Shown in pieces: positions 14,945 through 23,169 of a stretch of 27,281 nucleotides of DNA. The stretch is taken from contig JBKPRX010000022.1 in NCBI GenBank assembly GCA_046734795.1, positions 1-27,281 on the forward strand, in the 5' to 3' direction. Source of the stretch: JBKPRX01 sp046734795 (GTDB lineage Bacteria; Actinomycetota; Thermoleophilia; Gaiellales; Gaiellaceae). The notes beneath the pieces are model-generated. The model made no database searches, had not been told where the DNA came from, and saw only the letters and a program-made list of their open reading frames with translations. Both the position numbers and the translations under genes were made by a program. The first letter of the stretch is position 1. Each line of letters begins with the position of its first letter.

Positions 14945-15579
14945 GAAGCGCGCAGCTCGGCGAGAAAGGGGTTGCGTTCGAGCTCGTAGCCGAGCGTCGT
15001 CTTCGGGCCGTGGCCCGGGTACACGATCGTCTCGGGCGGCAGGCGCTCGGTGAGCCGGCGCACCGACTCGAGCAGCGTCTGCCAATCGCCGCCGGGCAGA
15101 TCGACGCGGCCGACGCCTCCGGCGAAGAGCAAGTCGCCCGAGAAGAGCGCGTCGTCGGCATAGAACGCGACATGACCCTGCGTGTGTCCTGGGATCGGCA
15201 TCGTCTCGAACGAGATTCCCGCGACCTCGATCGTCTCGTCTCCCTGGAGCTGCACGTCGGGCGTGTACGGGCGCCCCTCGATCTGTTGCGGTGCGAAGTC
15301 GCGGAAGCGTTCGAGCATGAAGCAGTCGATTGCAGGCATGTACACGGGCACGCCCGTGCCTTCGGCAAGGTCGGCGACCGCGCCCGTGTGGTCGAAATGG
15401 CCATGCGTGATGAGGATGGCCGCGCAGCGCGTTCCCATCCGTGCGAGCTCGAGGCGCAAGTCTGCTGCGTCGCCGCCCGGGTCGATCACGACCGCCTCCT
15501 GCGCGCCCCGCTCGGTGCGAACGACGTAGCAATTCGTTTGGATCGCGCCGAGCTCGAACCGGTCGACGATCAACGACAT
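14941..15579 (-). CDS. MBL-fold metallo-hydrolase (glyoxalase II-like)
   Basis: A 212-residue zinc metallo-beta-lactamase-fold protein. It has THGHFDH (the HxHxDH zinc motif), a third ligand region PGHTQGH, a bridging Asp in FSGDLLF, and the last His in YPGHGP. The layout matches the YcbL/GloB-like group that often sits directly before hisS in actinobacteria. GloB proteins hydrolyse S-lactoylglutathione, but thiol use in actinobacteria differs and the substrate is not fixed by the sequence. It is the first gene of the hisS-aspS run. A TAGACT hexamer ends 9 nt before the ATG, so any 5' UTR would be only 2-3 nt. Confidence 0.85.
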   Translation of the reverse strand: MSLIVDRFELGAIQTNCYVVRTERGAQEAVVIDPGGDAADLRLELARMGTRCAAILITHGHFDHTGAVADLAEGTGVPVYMPAIDCFMLERFRDFAPQQIEGRPYTPDVQLQGDETIEVAGISFETMPIPGHTQGHVAFYADDALFSGDLLFAGGVGRVDLPGGDWQTLLESVRRLTERLPPETIVYPGHGPKTTLGYELERNPFLAELRAS

Positions 15580-15588
15580 GAGCGTTTG

Positions 15589-15594
15589 AGTCTA
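15589..15594 (-). promoter_or_regulatory. -10 element TAGACT before the MBL-hisS-aspS operon
   Basis: TAGACT ends 9 nt before the ATG at 15579. The same hexamer precedes the HD-type gene and tRNA-Gln in this window, suggesting that it is a preferred -10 in this genome. Confidence 0.45.
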
Positions 15595-15618
15595 ACGGCG
15601 TCCTGGAACGAGAGCCCC

Positions 15619-15966
15619 ATGCAGAGCTGGGACCTCACGACCATCCCCGCGCCCGACGGCACTCGCGATCCGTTCGTGCTCGACACGGCGGACGGCGCAC
15701 GCGCGGTGATGCTGAAGCTCGACCCAGGCCAGGAGTTGCGCGAGCACGAGGTGAAAGAGCGCGCATGGGTGACGGTCGTCGAGGGATCGGCGGAGATCGA
15801 GTGCGACGGCCAGCGAGTCGACGGACGGCCGGGCACGCTCGTCTCGTTCGCTCCCGGCGAGCGCCATGCGATCGCGACGGCGAGCGGCGCGCGGATTCTC
15901 CTCTTCCTCGCGCCGTGGCCGGGCGAAGGTCACTACCGGCCCGGCGAAGCCGGCGCGCCGCGCTAG
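15619..15966 (+). CDS. Cupin-domain protein
   Basis: A 115-residue single-domain cupin. The first motif region reads LDPGQELREHEVKERAWVTVVEGSAEIE, and the second is GTLVSFAPGERHAI. The metal-binding histidine pair is reduced: one His in REHE and one in GERHAI can be seen, so metal binding is possible but not complete. The substrate is unknown. A GGAACGAG stretch upstream may serve as ribosome binding site. It is divergent from the MBL-hisS operon (39-nt gap). Its TAG stop is embedded in a CTAG that is also the stop of the convergent membrane-protein gene. Confidence 0.8.
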   Translation: MQSWDLTTIPAPDGTRDPFVLDTADGARAVMLKLDPGQELREHEVKERAWVTVVEGSAEIECDGQRVDGRPGTLVSFAPGERHAIATASGARILLFLAPWPGEGHYRPGEAGAPR

Positions 15967-16376
15967 CGCTTCGAGTCGCTCGTCCGCCCGGTGGCGCGTT
16001 CCCACCGGCGGTAGGCCGCGCGGTCGAGAAAGTAGAAGAACGGGATGCCGATGATCCCGTAGCCGACCGCAAGCACGAGCGCTGCGGGGATCGGCGTGTT
16101 CCCGATGAACGACGTGACGACGAAGAGCAGCGCGACGAAGAAGAGGCCCATCCGGATGGCTCGCTGCCACGACGGCTGGCGCGGCTCGCGAACGGGCCGA
16201 CCCCGCCGGTCGACCGGCACTTTGCCCTTCGTGGTCGCCGGCTTGTCCTTTTCTTTCTGCGCGCGGAGCTCCGCCGGATCGACCGAGACCTCCTGGCCTT
16301 CCTCGTCGATCACGACGTACTCGTATTCGTGACGCTTCGCCTTTGCTTGGCGGCGTCGTTGCTTCCGCGTCGGCAC
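15963..16376 (-). CDS. Small two-helix membrane protein, unknown function
   Basis: A 137-residue protein with a very basic N-terminus (MPTRKQRRRQAKAKRHEYEY), a charged soluble stretch with REPRQP, two transmembrane helices (about 75-93 and 97-117) and a basic tail. This layout is common in actinobacterial membrane proteins of unknown role; no domain is recognised. The GTG start lies 5 nt after the formimidoyltransferase stop, and a TACGCT hexamer built over that stop precedes it by 7 nt, so it may have its own leaderless promoter. Confidence 0.7.
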   Translation of the reverse strand: MPTRKQRRRQAKAKRHEYEYVVIDEEGQEVSVDPAELRAQKEKDKPATTKGKVPVDRRGRPVREPRQPSWQRAIRMGLFFVALLFVVTSFIGNTPIPAALVLAVGYGIIGIPFFYFLDRAAYRRWERATGRTSDSKR

Positions 16377-16381
16377 GGCGT

Positions 16382-17275
16382 TCAGCGTAGCTCGTCGTCG
16401 AGCAACCTCAGCTCAAGCACGCGACTCGCAGCGAAGCCGTCGATGCGCAGCATCGCTCCCGCTGCCGCGACTGCAGCGCCGGCCGGCATCAGTCCGACGA
16501 GCTCGGACCCTTGGACAGACGCGCCGCGTGCGGCCGCCTCGCGTTCGATCGTCGCGACGATCTCGTGCAGCGCGGCCGCCTCCCAGTCCTCGACGTTCAT
16601 GCTCACCTGCGCGTGTCCCGCGCGCGGCAGGTCGAGTCCGAGCGCGCGCACGCCCGGGAAGCCTCCGTCGCGTTCGCGGACGAGCGCCGCGAGCTCGCGG
16701 GCAACGTCCACCTCCGCACCGACGAGGTTCACGTTGAACGCGATCAACGGCCGGCGCGCGCCGACGATCACGCCGCCGGCGGTCTCGTGAAGCGCGCTCG
16801 GGCCGACATCGGGCGCGACCTCGCCCACGTCGAGTCGCCTCTGCAGCTCGCGGGAACCGCCGCGACGATAGAACGCCGGCGAGCGATCGGGCGCGAGGTC
16901 GCCGTAGAAGAAGACGGGCAGCTCGAGCTCGTCGGCGATGCGCGCTCCGAGGTTTCGCGCCGCGGCGGCTGCGCGCTCGCGGTCCTGCGGACGCATCGCG
17001 ACGATCGGAACGACATCAGCGGCGCCGATGCGAGGGTGCACGCCTTCGTGGGCGCGCAGGTCGATCCGGTCGCGCGCGCAGGCGATTCCGGCGACGAGCG
17101 AGTCCACAAGCTCCGCGTCCTCCGCGGCGAGCGTGAAGACGCTGCGGTTGTGATCCTCGTCGGTGTGGACGTCGAGCAGCCGGGCGCGCGAGGCGAGCGC
17201 TTCGGCGAGCGCATCGATCGTGGCGCGGTCGCGACCCTCGGAGAAGTTCGGCACGGCCTCGAGCGGAAACGTCAT
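16382..17275 (-). CDS. ftcD: Glutamate formimidoyltransferase (FtcD N-terminal type, monofunctional)
   Basis: Transfers the formimino group between N-formimino-glutamate and tetrahydrofolate at the end of histidine breakdown. The 297 residues contain VPNFSEGRD (9-17 region), DEDHNRSVFTL, GVHPRIGAADVVP, PVFFYGD, GPSALHETAGGVIVGARRPLIAFNVNL, and GVRALGLDLPRAGHAQVSMNVEDW. Together these cover both formiminotransferase subdomains; the cyclodeaminase domain of the bifunctional enzyme is absent. The ATG at 17275 is preferred to a GTG at 17293 because relatives start a few residues before VPNFSEGR. No other hut genes are in the window. It is divergent from the glycosylase gene, with 26 nt between the starts. 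Confidence 0.88.
   Translation of the reverse strand: MTFPLEAVPNFSEGRDRATIDALAEALASRARLLDVHTDEDHNRSVFTLAAEDAELVDSLVAGIACARDRIDLRAHEGVHPRIGAADVVPIVAMRPQDRERAAAAARNLGARIADELELPVFFYGDLAPDRSPAFYRRGGSRELQRRLDVGEVAPDVGPSALHETAGGVIVGARRPLIAFNVNLVGAEVDVARELAALVRERDGGFPGVRALGLDLPRAGHAQVSMNVEDWEAAALHEIVATIEREAAARGASVQGSELVGLMPAGAAVAAAGAMLRIDGFAASRVLELRLLDDELR
16384..16389 (-). promoter_or_regulatory. -10-like TACGCT before the small membrane-protein gene
   Basis: TACGCT overlaps the last codons of ftcD and is followed by 7 nt and the GTG at 16376. It has the same sequence as the hexamer before the methyltransferase gene at 18544. Confidence 0.35.
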
Positions 17276-17301
17276 CGTGGGCGGCACTCTCACGACTCGT
17301 C

Positions 17302-17904
17302 ATGACGGTTCGCAAGTCCAGCTATCGCTCGCTCGCATCGCTCCAGCGCGACAATCGTCGTTGCCGCGCCTGCGCCGAGGCCGGCTATCCGCTCGAATCG
17401 CTTCCGGTCTGGCTGCCCTACACGGGGCAGCGCGCGTACATGTTCGGGCAGGCGCCAGGCGTGGTCGAGGGCGCCGAACGGCGGCCGTGGCGCGGGCGCG
17501 CGGGTCGAACGCTCCGCGGTTGGCTCGAGCTGGACGAGGAAGCGTTCTACGGCACGTTCTATTGCGCGTCTGTGACTCGTTGCTATCCCGGAACCGTCGT
17601 CGCCGGGCGCGGCGACCGCGCGCCGACTCGGCGCGAGCAGGATCTCTGCCAGTTCTGGCGCGACTGGGAGCTCGAGCTGATGCGGCCGCCGCTCGTCGTC
17701 ACGGTCGGCGGCATGGCAGTGCGTCGTTTTCTGGGGCCACTGCAGCTGTCGGAGTGCATCGGCGAGCGCTACGAGCAGGACGGCCGCGTCGTCGTCCCGC
17801 TCCCGCACCCGAGCGGCGCGAGCGGCTGGCTCAACGACCGCGCGAACCGTGAGCGCCTCGAACGCGCACTTGCAGTCGTGCGAGGCGAGCTCGCGCGCCT
17901 CTAG
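17302..17904 (+). CDS. Fe-S uracil-DNA glycosylase, family 4-like
   Basis: Excises uracil from DNA to start base excision repair. The 200 residues show motif A as GQAPG (49-53), RPWRGRAGRTLRGW, NxxK-like VTRCYPG (92-97), and motif B HPSGASGWLN (169-178). Four cysteines, C21 and C24 (CRAC), C94 (TRCYPG) and C116 (DLC), are placed like the [4Fe-4S] ligands of family 4 enzymes. Motif A differs from the usual GEAPG by Glu to Gln. The GRGDR segment and the WELELMRPP stretch look subfamily-specific, so its substrate range could differ from thermophilic UDGa. The start follows the divergent ftcD start by 26 nt. Confidence 0.82.
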   Translation: MTVRKSSYRSLASLQRDNRRCRACAEAGYPLESLPVWLPYTGQRAYMFGQAPGVVEGAERRPWRGRAGRTLRGWLELDEEAFYGTFYCASVTRCYPGTVVAGRGDRAPTRREQDLCQFWRDWELELMRPPLVVTVGGMAVRRFLGPLQLSECIGERYEQDGRVVVPLPHPSGASGWLNDRANRERLERALAVVRGELARL

Positions 17905-17905
17905 C

Positions 17906-18544
17906 TCACCGCGAAACCCCGGAAACGAACCAGCCGCGCCCGCGATCGAGCCACCTGTCGAAGCGCATGCCTACCTCGGCGAGCGCGCGATCGAGGTCGA
18001 CTTCGTCTGCGAAGACACGCATGGCAAACGAATGCGTCCACGTGCGGTCGCCGAGCACGTACTCCATCGAACCGCGCACGATGCCAGCGTCCACCTGGTC
18101 CACATGGAGCCGCGAAGTGACGTCACCGAGCTGGGCGACGTTTCCGTCCTGAGGTTCCCACGCGAGCGGCAGCATCTCGACAATCGTCCTATCCGCGTGC
18201 CGCCGGCACGTCTCGAGAAAGGCGCGACGCTGCTCGGCTTCCTCGACTGCGAATAGATTGCTCGCGAGCAAGACGGCGTCGAAGCGTCGCCGCAGGTCGA
18301 GTCCCTCGATGCGCGCGCAGACGACCTGTGCGCCGCGCACGTACGCGAGCATCTCGCGAGACTCGTCGACGGCGACGACGCCAAGGCCGCGCGCGACCAG
18401 CTGCTGCGTGATGCGTCCGGCGCCGGCGCCGAGCTCGAGAATCGACGCACCCGACGCGACTGCGCCGGCCACGAGCTCACCCTCGCCTCGTTCGGGCAGC
18501 TCCGCGTACAGCTCGACAGGACTGCCGTCAGGCGTAACGGCCAC
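17906..18544 (-). CDS. Class I SAM-dependent methyltransferase
   Basis: A 212-residue protein with motif I ILELGAGAGRITQQL, the acidic loop VVAVDES, a motif IV-type DAVLLASNLFAV, and an intact C-terminal domain (TIVEMLPLAWEP, GSMEYVLGDRTWTHSFAMRVF, VGMRFDRWLDRGRGWFV). The substrate is unknown, but the small-molecule methyltransferase type is likely. Unlike the methyltransferase remnant at 6092-6671 it shows no lesion. The GTG at 18544 is chosen because it lies 6 nt after a TACGCT hexamer and directly before VTPDGSPVELYAEL. It is divergent from the ABC exporter (36 nt between starts) and convergent with the glycosylase gene (1-nt gap). Confidence 0.82.
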   Translation of the reverse strand: MAVTPDGSPVELYAELPERGEGELVAGAVASGASILELGAGAGRITQQLVARGLGVVAVDESREMLAYVRGAQVVCARIEGLDLRRRFDAVLLASNLFAVEEAEQRRAFLETCRRHADRTIVEMLPLAWEPQDGNVAQLGDVTSRLHVDQVDAGIVRGSMEYVLGDRTWTHSFAMRVFADEVDLDRALAEVGMRFDRWLDRGRGWFVSGVSR

Positions 18545-18550
18545 GGATTC

Positions 18551-18556
18551 AGCGTA
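18551..18556 (-). promoter_or_regulatory. -10-like TACGCT of the methyltransferase gene (predicted leaderless)
   Basis: TACGCT, then 6 nt (gaatcc), then the GTG start at 18544. It lies in the 36-bp region shared with the divergent exporter promoter. Confidence 0.4.
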
Positions 18557-18568
18557 GGCAGTCGCGGC

Positions 18569-18574
18569 TAGATT
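18569..18574 (+). promoter_or_regulatory. -10 element TAGATT of the ABC exporter operon (predicted leaderless)
   Basis: TAGATT, then 6 nt (gcgacg), then the ATG at 18581. No Shine-Dalgarno site fits in so short a leader. Confidence 0.45.
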
Positions 18575-18580
18575 GCGACG

Positions 18581-20413
18581 ATGGTCTCGGAACCGTCTCG
18601 TCGGCGTACGTTCTTCCGCTTGCTGCGGTTCCTCGACCCGTACCGCACTTCGGTCGTCATCTCCATCTTCCTCGCGATCGGCTACCAGGCAGCTCAGATC
18701 GCTTCCGTCGGCCTGACGCAGCGCGTCATCGACGACGCGCTCATCCCGCGAGATACGCGGATGCTCGCGATCCTGATCGCGATCATCCTCGCCCTCGGCC
18801 TTGCGCGCGCGGTCTTGATGGCAGGCCGGCGTCTCCTCTCCGGCAAGCAAGCGCTCGCGGTCGAGTACGACCTGCGAAACGGCATGTACGCACATCTCCT
18901 GCGGCTGTCCTTCGGCTTCTACGACCGGCACCAGACCGGCCAGCTGATGTCGCGTGCGACGGTCGACCTGCAGGGCGTCAGGTTCTTCCTCGGCTACGGG
19001 CTCATCTTCTTCTTCCAGAACGTGCTCACGATCGTGTTCGTCACTGCGGTGCTCCTTTACAAGGACTGGGAGCTCGCACTCATCGCGCTCGCGATCACGC
19101 CCGCGCTCGTCGTCCTCGCGTACCGCTACAGCCGCATCTCGCATCCGACGCTTCGCGACGTGCAGCAGAAGCTCGCGGACGTCGCGACTGTGGCGGAGGA
19201 GAACATCGTCGGCGTCCACGTCGTCAAGGCGTTCGCGCAGGAGCCGGCCGAGAAGCAGAAGTTCCGCGCGCGGTCCGAGGCGGTCTTCCAGCGCACGCTC
19301 GAGGCGAACCGCCAGCGCGCGTTCTACGTGCCGTTGATCTCGTTCATCCCGCTCGTCGCGCAGGCGGGCGTGCTGCTCGTCGGCGGGCGCATGGTCACGG
19401 TGCCCGTCGCGGGACAGGCGCCGGCGAGCGGGTCGCTCACGGTCGGCGCGTTCGTCGCGTTCAACCTCTACCTCGCGATGCTCGTGATGCCTTTGCGCTC
19501 GCTCGGGATGTGGATCGGGCAAGTGCAGCGCGCGACCGCTGCGGGCGAGCGGATCTTCCAGGTGATGGACGAGCCGCCGGAGATCGCGGATGCGGACGAC
19601 GCGACCGAGCTGCCGCCCGGACCCGGTGCGCTTCGGTTCGAAGGAGTCGGCTTCGAGTACTTGCCGGGACGCGCGGTGCTCCACGACATCGACCTCGACG
19701 TCGCACCCGGAAAGACGATCGCGCTGATCGGCCACACGGGCTCGGGCAAGACGACGCTCACGACTCTCGTGCCCCGCTTCTACGACGCGACGAGCGGCCG
19801 CGTCACGATCGACGGCGTCGACGTGCGTGACGTCAAGCTCACGTCGCTTCGCCGTGAGATCGGCGTGATCCCGCAGGACCCGTTCCTCTTCTCCGCGACC
19901 GTGCGCGAGAACATCACGTTCGGCGCGCCGGACGTCTCCGACGCACAAGTCGAGCGCGCCGCACGGCTCGCCGAGGCGCACGAGTTCGTCGAGCGCCTGC
20001 CGAAGGGCTACGACACCGTGATCGGCGAGCGCGGCATCACGCTCTCGGGCGGCCAGCGCCAGCGCCTCGCAATCGCGCGCGCACTCGCGGTCGATCCGCG
20101 CATCCTGATCCTCGACGACGCAACCGCGTCCGTCGACGCGTCGACCGAGGCGCGCATCCGCGTCGGACTGCGCGAGGCGATGCAGAGCCGGACGACGCTG
20201 ATCATCGCGCACCGGCTCTCGACGATCGCGCTCGCAGACGAGATCGTCGTCCTAGACGACGGCCGCATCCGCGCGCGCGGCACGCACGACGAGCTGATCG
20301 AGACGAGCGCGGTTTACCGCGAGATCTACGAGCACGGCCTGCTCGAGCGGCAGTTCGCGGACGCGGTCGAGGCGACGGCGGTCGAGCACGAGGCGCTGGA
20401 GGCGACCGGATGA
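18581..20413 (+). CDS. ABC exporter subunit 1 (TMD-NBD half-transporter, degenerate ATP site)
   Basis: One half of a heterodimeric type IV (MsbA/LmrA-like) exporter, 610 residues. Six transmembrane helices lie in residues 20-320, with the conserved YDRHQTGQLMSR coupling-helix region. The nucleotide-binding domain has Walker A GHTGSGKT (384-391), Q-loop PQDPFLF, canonical signature LSGGQ (488-492), Walker B ILILDD (508-513) and switch His544. The catalytic glutamate after Walker B is Asp513, which marks a degenerate site as in TM287-type subunits. The substrate is unknown; drugs or lipids are typical. It overlaps subunit 2 by ATGA, so the two are made together. Confidence 0.93.
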   Translation: MVSEPSRRRTFFRLLRFLDPYRTSVVISIFLAIGYQAAQIASVGLTQRVIDDALIPRDTRMLAILIAIILALGLARAVLMAGRRLLSGKQALAVEYDLRNGMYAHLLRLSFGFYDRHQTGQLMSRATVDLQGVRFFLGYGLIFFFQNVLTIVFVTAVLLYKDWELALIALAITPALVVLAYRYSRISHPTLRDVQQKLADVATVAEENIVGVHVVKAFAQEPAEKQKFRARSEAVFQRTLEANRQRAFYVPLISFIPLVAQAGVLLVGGRMVTVPVAGQAPASGSLTVGAFVAFNLYLAMLVMPLRSLGMWIGQVQRATAAGERIFQVMDEPPEIADADDATELPPGPGALRFEGVGFEYLPGRAVLHDIDLDVAPGKTIALIGHTGSGKTTLTTLVPRFYDATSGRVTIDGVDVRDVKLTSLRREIGVIPQDPFLFSATVRENITFGAPDVSDAQVERAARLAEAHEFVERLPKGYDTVIGERGITLSGGQRQRLAIARALAVDPRILILDDATASVDASTEARIRVGLREAMQSRTTLIIAHRLSTIALADEIVVLDDGRIRARGTHDELIETSAVYREIYEHGLLERQFADAVEATAVEHEALEATG

Positions 20414-22218
20414 GGATGTGGCAGCCCGGCGGCTCGATTGCCGACCGCTCGGAGGTGCGCGATTGGTCGATGCAACAGATGCGACGGCGCCTGCGCACGC
20501 TCTGGGGCCTGACGAGGCCGTATCGGCTGCGGACGACGTTTTCGATCTTCTCGCTGATCCTCGCGACGGCGACCGCGCTCGCTCCGCCCTACCTCGCGAA
20601 GTACGCCGTCGACGCTGTCGACCACAGCATCGGCAAGGTCGATCTGCAGAAGCTCACGTGGATCGTCGTGCTCTTCCTCATCGCGGGTCTCGCGAACTGG
20701 GGCATGAGCTACGCGCAGACATATCTGACCGGTTGGGTGGGCGAGCGCATCCTCGCCGACCTGCGCCTGCGGCTCTTCGGGCATCTGCAAGGGCTCTCGC
20801 TCGGCTTCTTCGAGCGGAACCGCGCCGGCGTCATCATCAGCCGCCTCACGAACGACGTCGAAGCACTCGACCAGCTCGTCACCGACGGCGTCACGAGCCT
20901 CGTCCAGAACACGCTGATGCTCGTCGGCACGGCGATTCTGCTCTTCGTTCTCGACTGGCGGCTGGCGCTCGCCACGCTCGCGGTGATCCCGTTGATGTCA
21001 GTCGGGACGATGATCTTCCGCACGCGCTCCGCGCGGGCTTATCGCGCCGTGCGCGAGCGACTCGGACTCGTGACCGCGACACTCGCGGAGGACATCGCGG
21101 GCATGCGCGTCGTGCAGGCGTTCACGCGCGAGCAGCGGAACGCGGAGAACTTTGCCGCGGTGAACGAGCATTATCGAGAGGCGAACCACGAGACCGTCGT
21201 CCTGAACGCGTTCTACTTCCCGTTCGTCGACCTGCTCTCGACCGTCGCGCTCGCGGTGGTGCTCGGGTACGGCGGGCACCTGTACTTCGCGGGCGCAGTC
21301 ACGATCGGCACGCTCTTCGCCTTCATGCTGTACGTGCAGAACTTCTTCGACCCCGTGCAGCAGCTCTCGCAGCTCTACGGCACGTTCCTCTCCGCGACGG
21401 CCGCACTCGACAAGATCATGGACGTACTCGACGAAAAGCCGCACGTCGTCGACCGCGCAGATGCGCGCGAGCTGCCGCAGATCAACGGCGACGTTCGCTT
21501 CGAGAACGTTCGCTTCGGCTACGGCGAGGGTCCGGAGGTGCTGCACGGACTCGACCTCGACGTACCCGCCGGCACGACGGTCGCGCTCGTCGGGCACACC
21601 GGCGCCGGCAAGTCGACCATCGCGAAGCTGCTGGCGCGCTTCTACGACCCGCGCGAAGGCCGCATCACCTTCGACGGCGTCGACTTGCGCGACGTCACGC
21701 AGTCGTCGCTCCGCCACCAGCTCGGGATCGTCCCGCAGGAAGGCTTTCTCTTCGCGGGCACTGTCGCCGAGAACATCGCTTTCGGCCGGCCCGACGCGAC
21801 GCCCGAGCAGATCGTGCGCGCCGCGCAGACCGTGGGCGCCCACGATTTCATCCTCCGGCTCGAAGACGGCTACGAAACGGAGCTCGGCGAGCGCGGCTCA
21901 CGCCTCTCGCTCGGCCAGCGCCAGCTCGTCGCGTTCGCGCGCGCACTCCTTGCCGATCCGCGCGTGCTGATCCTCGACGAGGCGACCTCGTCGGTCGACA
22001 TCGGCACCGAGCGGAAGATCGAGGAGGCACTGCGCGTGCTTCTCGCCGACAGGACGGCGTTCATCATCGCGCACCGCCTCTCGACGATCCGCGACGCAGA
22101 CCGGATCGTCGTTCTCCAAGACGGCGGGATCGTCGAGCAGGGCACGCACGACGAGCTGATGCGACAGCGCGGCCTCTACACGTCGCTGTACGGCGACTGG
22201 GCCGCCGACGTGGCCTAG
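20410..22218 (+). CDS. ABC exporter subunit 2 (TMD-NBD half-transporter, canonical catalytic Glu)
   Basis: Partner half-transporter, 602 residues: an N-terminal amphipathic stretch, six transmembrane helices (about 40-335) and a nucleotide-binding domain. The NBD has Walker A GHTGAGKS (395-402), Q-loop PQEGFLF, Walker B VLILDE with catalytic Glu524, and switch His555. Its signature reads LSLGQ (499-503) rather than LSGGQ. In the dimer this altered signature faces subunit 1's Asp513 site, so both changes fall in one composite site; the other site (this Walker A/B with subunit 1's LSGGQ) is canonical. This is the asymmetric design of heterodimeric exporters. The start ATG overlaps the subunit 1 stop (ATGA). 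Confidence 0.93.
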   Translation: MRMWQPGGSIADRSEVRDWSMQQMRRRLRTLWGLTRPYRLRTTFSIFSLILATATALAPPYLAKYAVDAVDHSIGKVDLQKLTWIVVLFLIAGLANWGMSYAQTYLTGWVGERILADLRLRLFGHLQGLSLGFFERNRAGVIISRLTNDVEALDQLVTDGVTSLVQNTLMLVGTAILLFVLDWRLALATLAVIPLMSVGTMIFRTRSARAYRAVRERLGLVTATLAEDIAGMRVVQAFTREQRNAENFAAVNEHYREANHETVVLNAFYFPFVDLLSTVALAVVLGYGGHLYFAGAVTIGTLFAFMLYVQNFFDPVQQLSQLYGTFLSATAALDKIMDVLDEKPHVVDRADARELPQINGDVRFENVRFGYGEGPEVLHGLDLDVPAGTTVALVGHTGAGKSTIAKLLARFYDPREGRITFDGVDLRDVTQSSLRHQLGIVPQEGFLFAGTVAENIAFGRPDATPEQIVRAAQTVGAHDFILRLEDGYETELGERGSRLSLGQRQLVAFARALLADPRVLILDEATSSVDIGTERKIEEALRVLLADRTAFIIAHRLSTIRDADRIVVLQDGGIVEQGTHDELMRQRGLYTSLYGDWAADVA

Positions 22219-22263
22219 CGCGACCCGCTCAAGCCGCGCACGGACGCGGCCGATACGACCCGA

Positions 22264-23169
22264 ATGGAGCAGGTCGCGGGCGCCCTGACGCGGTCGAAGC
22301 TGAACGGCAGCGAAGCCTTCGGCGAGGCCTGGCGCGTCTACAAGCGGTTGTTCGGCAAGTCGGTGCTGCTCGGCGCGATCGTGTTCGGCGCGCTCGACCT
22401 GCTGACGCTCGCCGCGTTCGCGCTCCTCTCGGTCAACGTCGGCACCGGTGTCGCCGCGGCCCTCGTCACCGCCGTGCTCGGCTTCTCCGGCGCGATGGTG
22501 CTCGAAGGAGCGCTGATCGAGATCGTCCGCCCGCTCCACGTGGACGGCGACGCCGAGCCCACGCTGGCCGAAGTCTGGCAACGGGCGAACAGCCGCTTCG
22601 GTGCGTTGCTCGGTTCCTCTCTCCTCGCGTCGCTCGTCGTCGCAGGCGTTGCGCTCGTCAGCTTTGCGTTCGCCTTCGTCGCGCTGAAGGCAGTCGGCGG
22701 CATTGCGGCCCTCCTCTTCGTCGCGGCGTTCTTCGCCACGATGACTGCGGCGATGCGCGTCTCGCTGACGATGCCCGTCGTCATGCTCGAAGAGGCTTCG
22801 GCGACCGAGTCGCTGAAACGCTCCAACGACCTCGTGCGCGGAAACGCGTGGCAGATCTTCTGCGTCCTGGTCGGCGCCGGAATCGTCGCGTCGTTGATCC
22901 AGCTTCCGTTCGACTTCGTCGCCTCGAGCATCGGCACGCTCGGAGTGCTCGTCGTCGGCACCGCCGGGAAAGCAGTCGCGCAGCCGTTGGTCGCGCATGC
23001 GATGACGGTCATGTACTACCGGCTCGCCGAGCCCACGAGCCTCGTCGTGCTGGCGCCGGGACAGAAGAACTGGCAGTCGATCTGGGCCGAGGAACGCGCG
23101 GCCGCCGAGCAGGCGCAGCCGGCGCAGCAGTCGTCAGTCTGGGACGAGTACCAGCAGCGCTGGGGCTAG
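22264..23169 (+). CDS. Multipass membrane protein, unknown function
   Basis: A 301-residue protein with about six hydrophobic segments in three pairs (about 33-60, 65-90, 120-170, 195-250). A soluble N-terminal helix (EAFGEAWRVYKRLFGKS) and a soluble Gln/Ala-rich tail ending WDEYQQRWG flank them. The motif VMLEEASATESLKRSNDLVRGNAW looks like the conserved core of glycerophosphoryl-diester/DUF-type membrane proteins that carry repeated S-L-x-R-S segments. No enzyme motif is visible. It begins 45 nt after the ABC exporter and may be co-transcribed, though a weak GATACG hexamer 6 nt before its ATG hints at an own start. Its stop shares a CTAG with the convergent protease gene. Confidence 0.75.
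   Translation: MEQVAGALTRSKLNGSEAFGEAWRVYKRLFGKSVLLGAIVFGALDLLTLAAFALLSVNVGTGVAAALVTAVLGFSGAMVLEGALIEIVRPLHVDGDAEPTLAEVWQRANSRFGALLGSSLLASLVVAGVALVSFAFAFVALKAVGGIAALLFVAAFFATMTAAMRVSLTMPVVMLEEASATESLKRSNDLVRGNAWQIFCVLVGAGIVASLIQLPFDFVASSIGTLGVLVVGTAGKAVAQPLVAHAMTVMYYRLAEPTSLVVLAPGQKNWQSIWAEERAAAEQAQPAQQSSVWDEYQQRWG

Noticed and set aside
17906..20212. Very long open frame antisense to the first ABC exporter subunit
   Set aside because: Only its last 212 codons (the methyltransferase) look like protein; the rest is R/E/D-rich low-complexity translation opposite a conserved ABC gene, a typical high-GC shadow.
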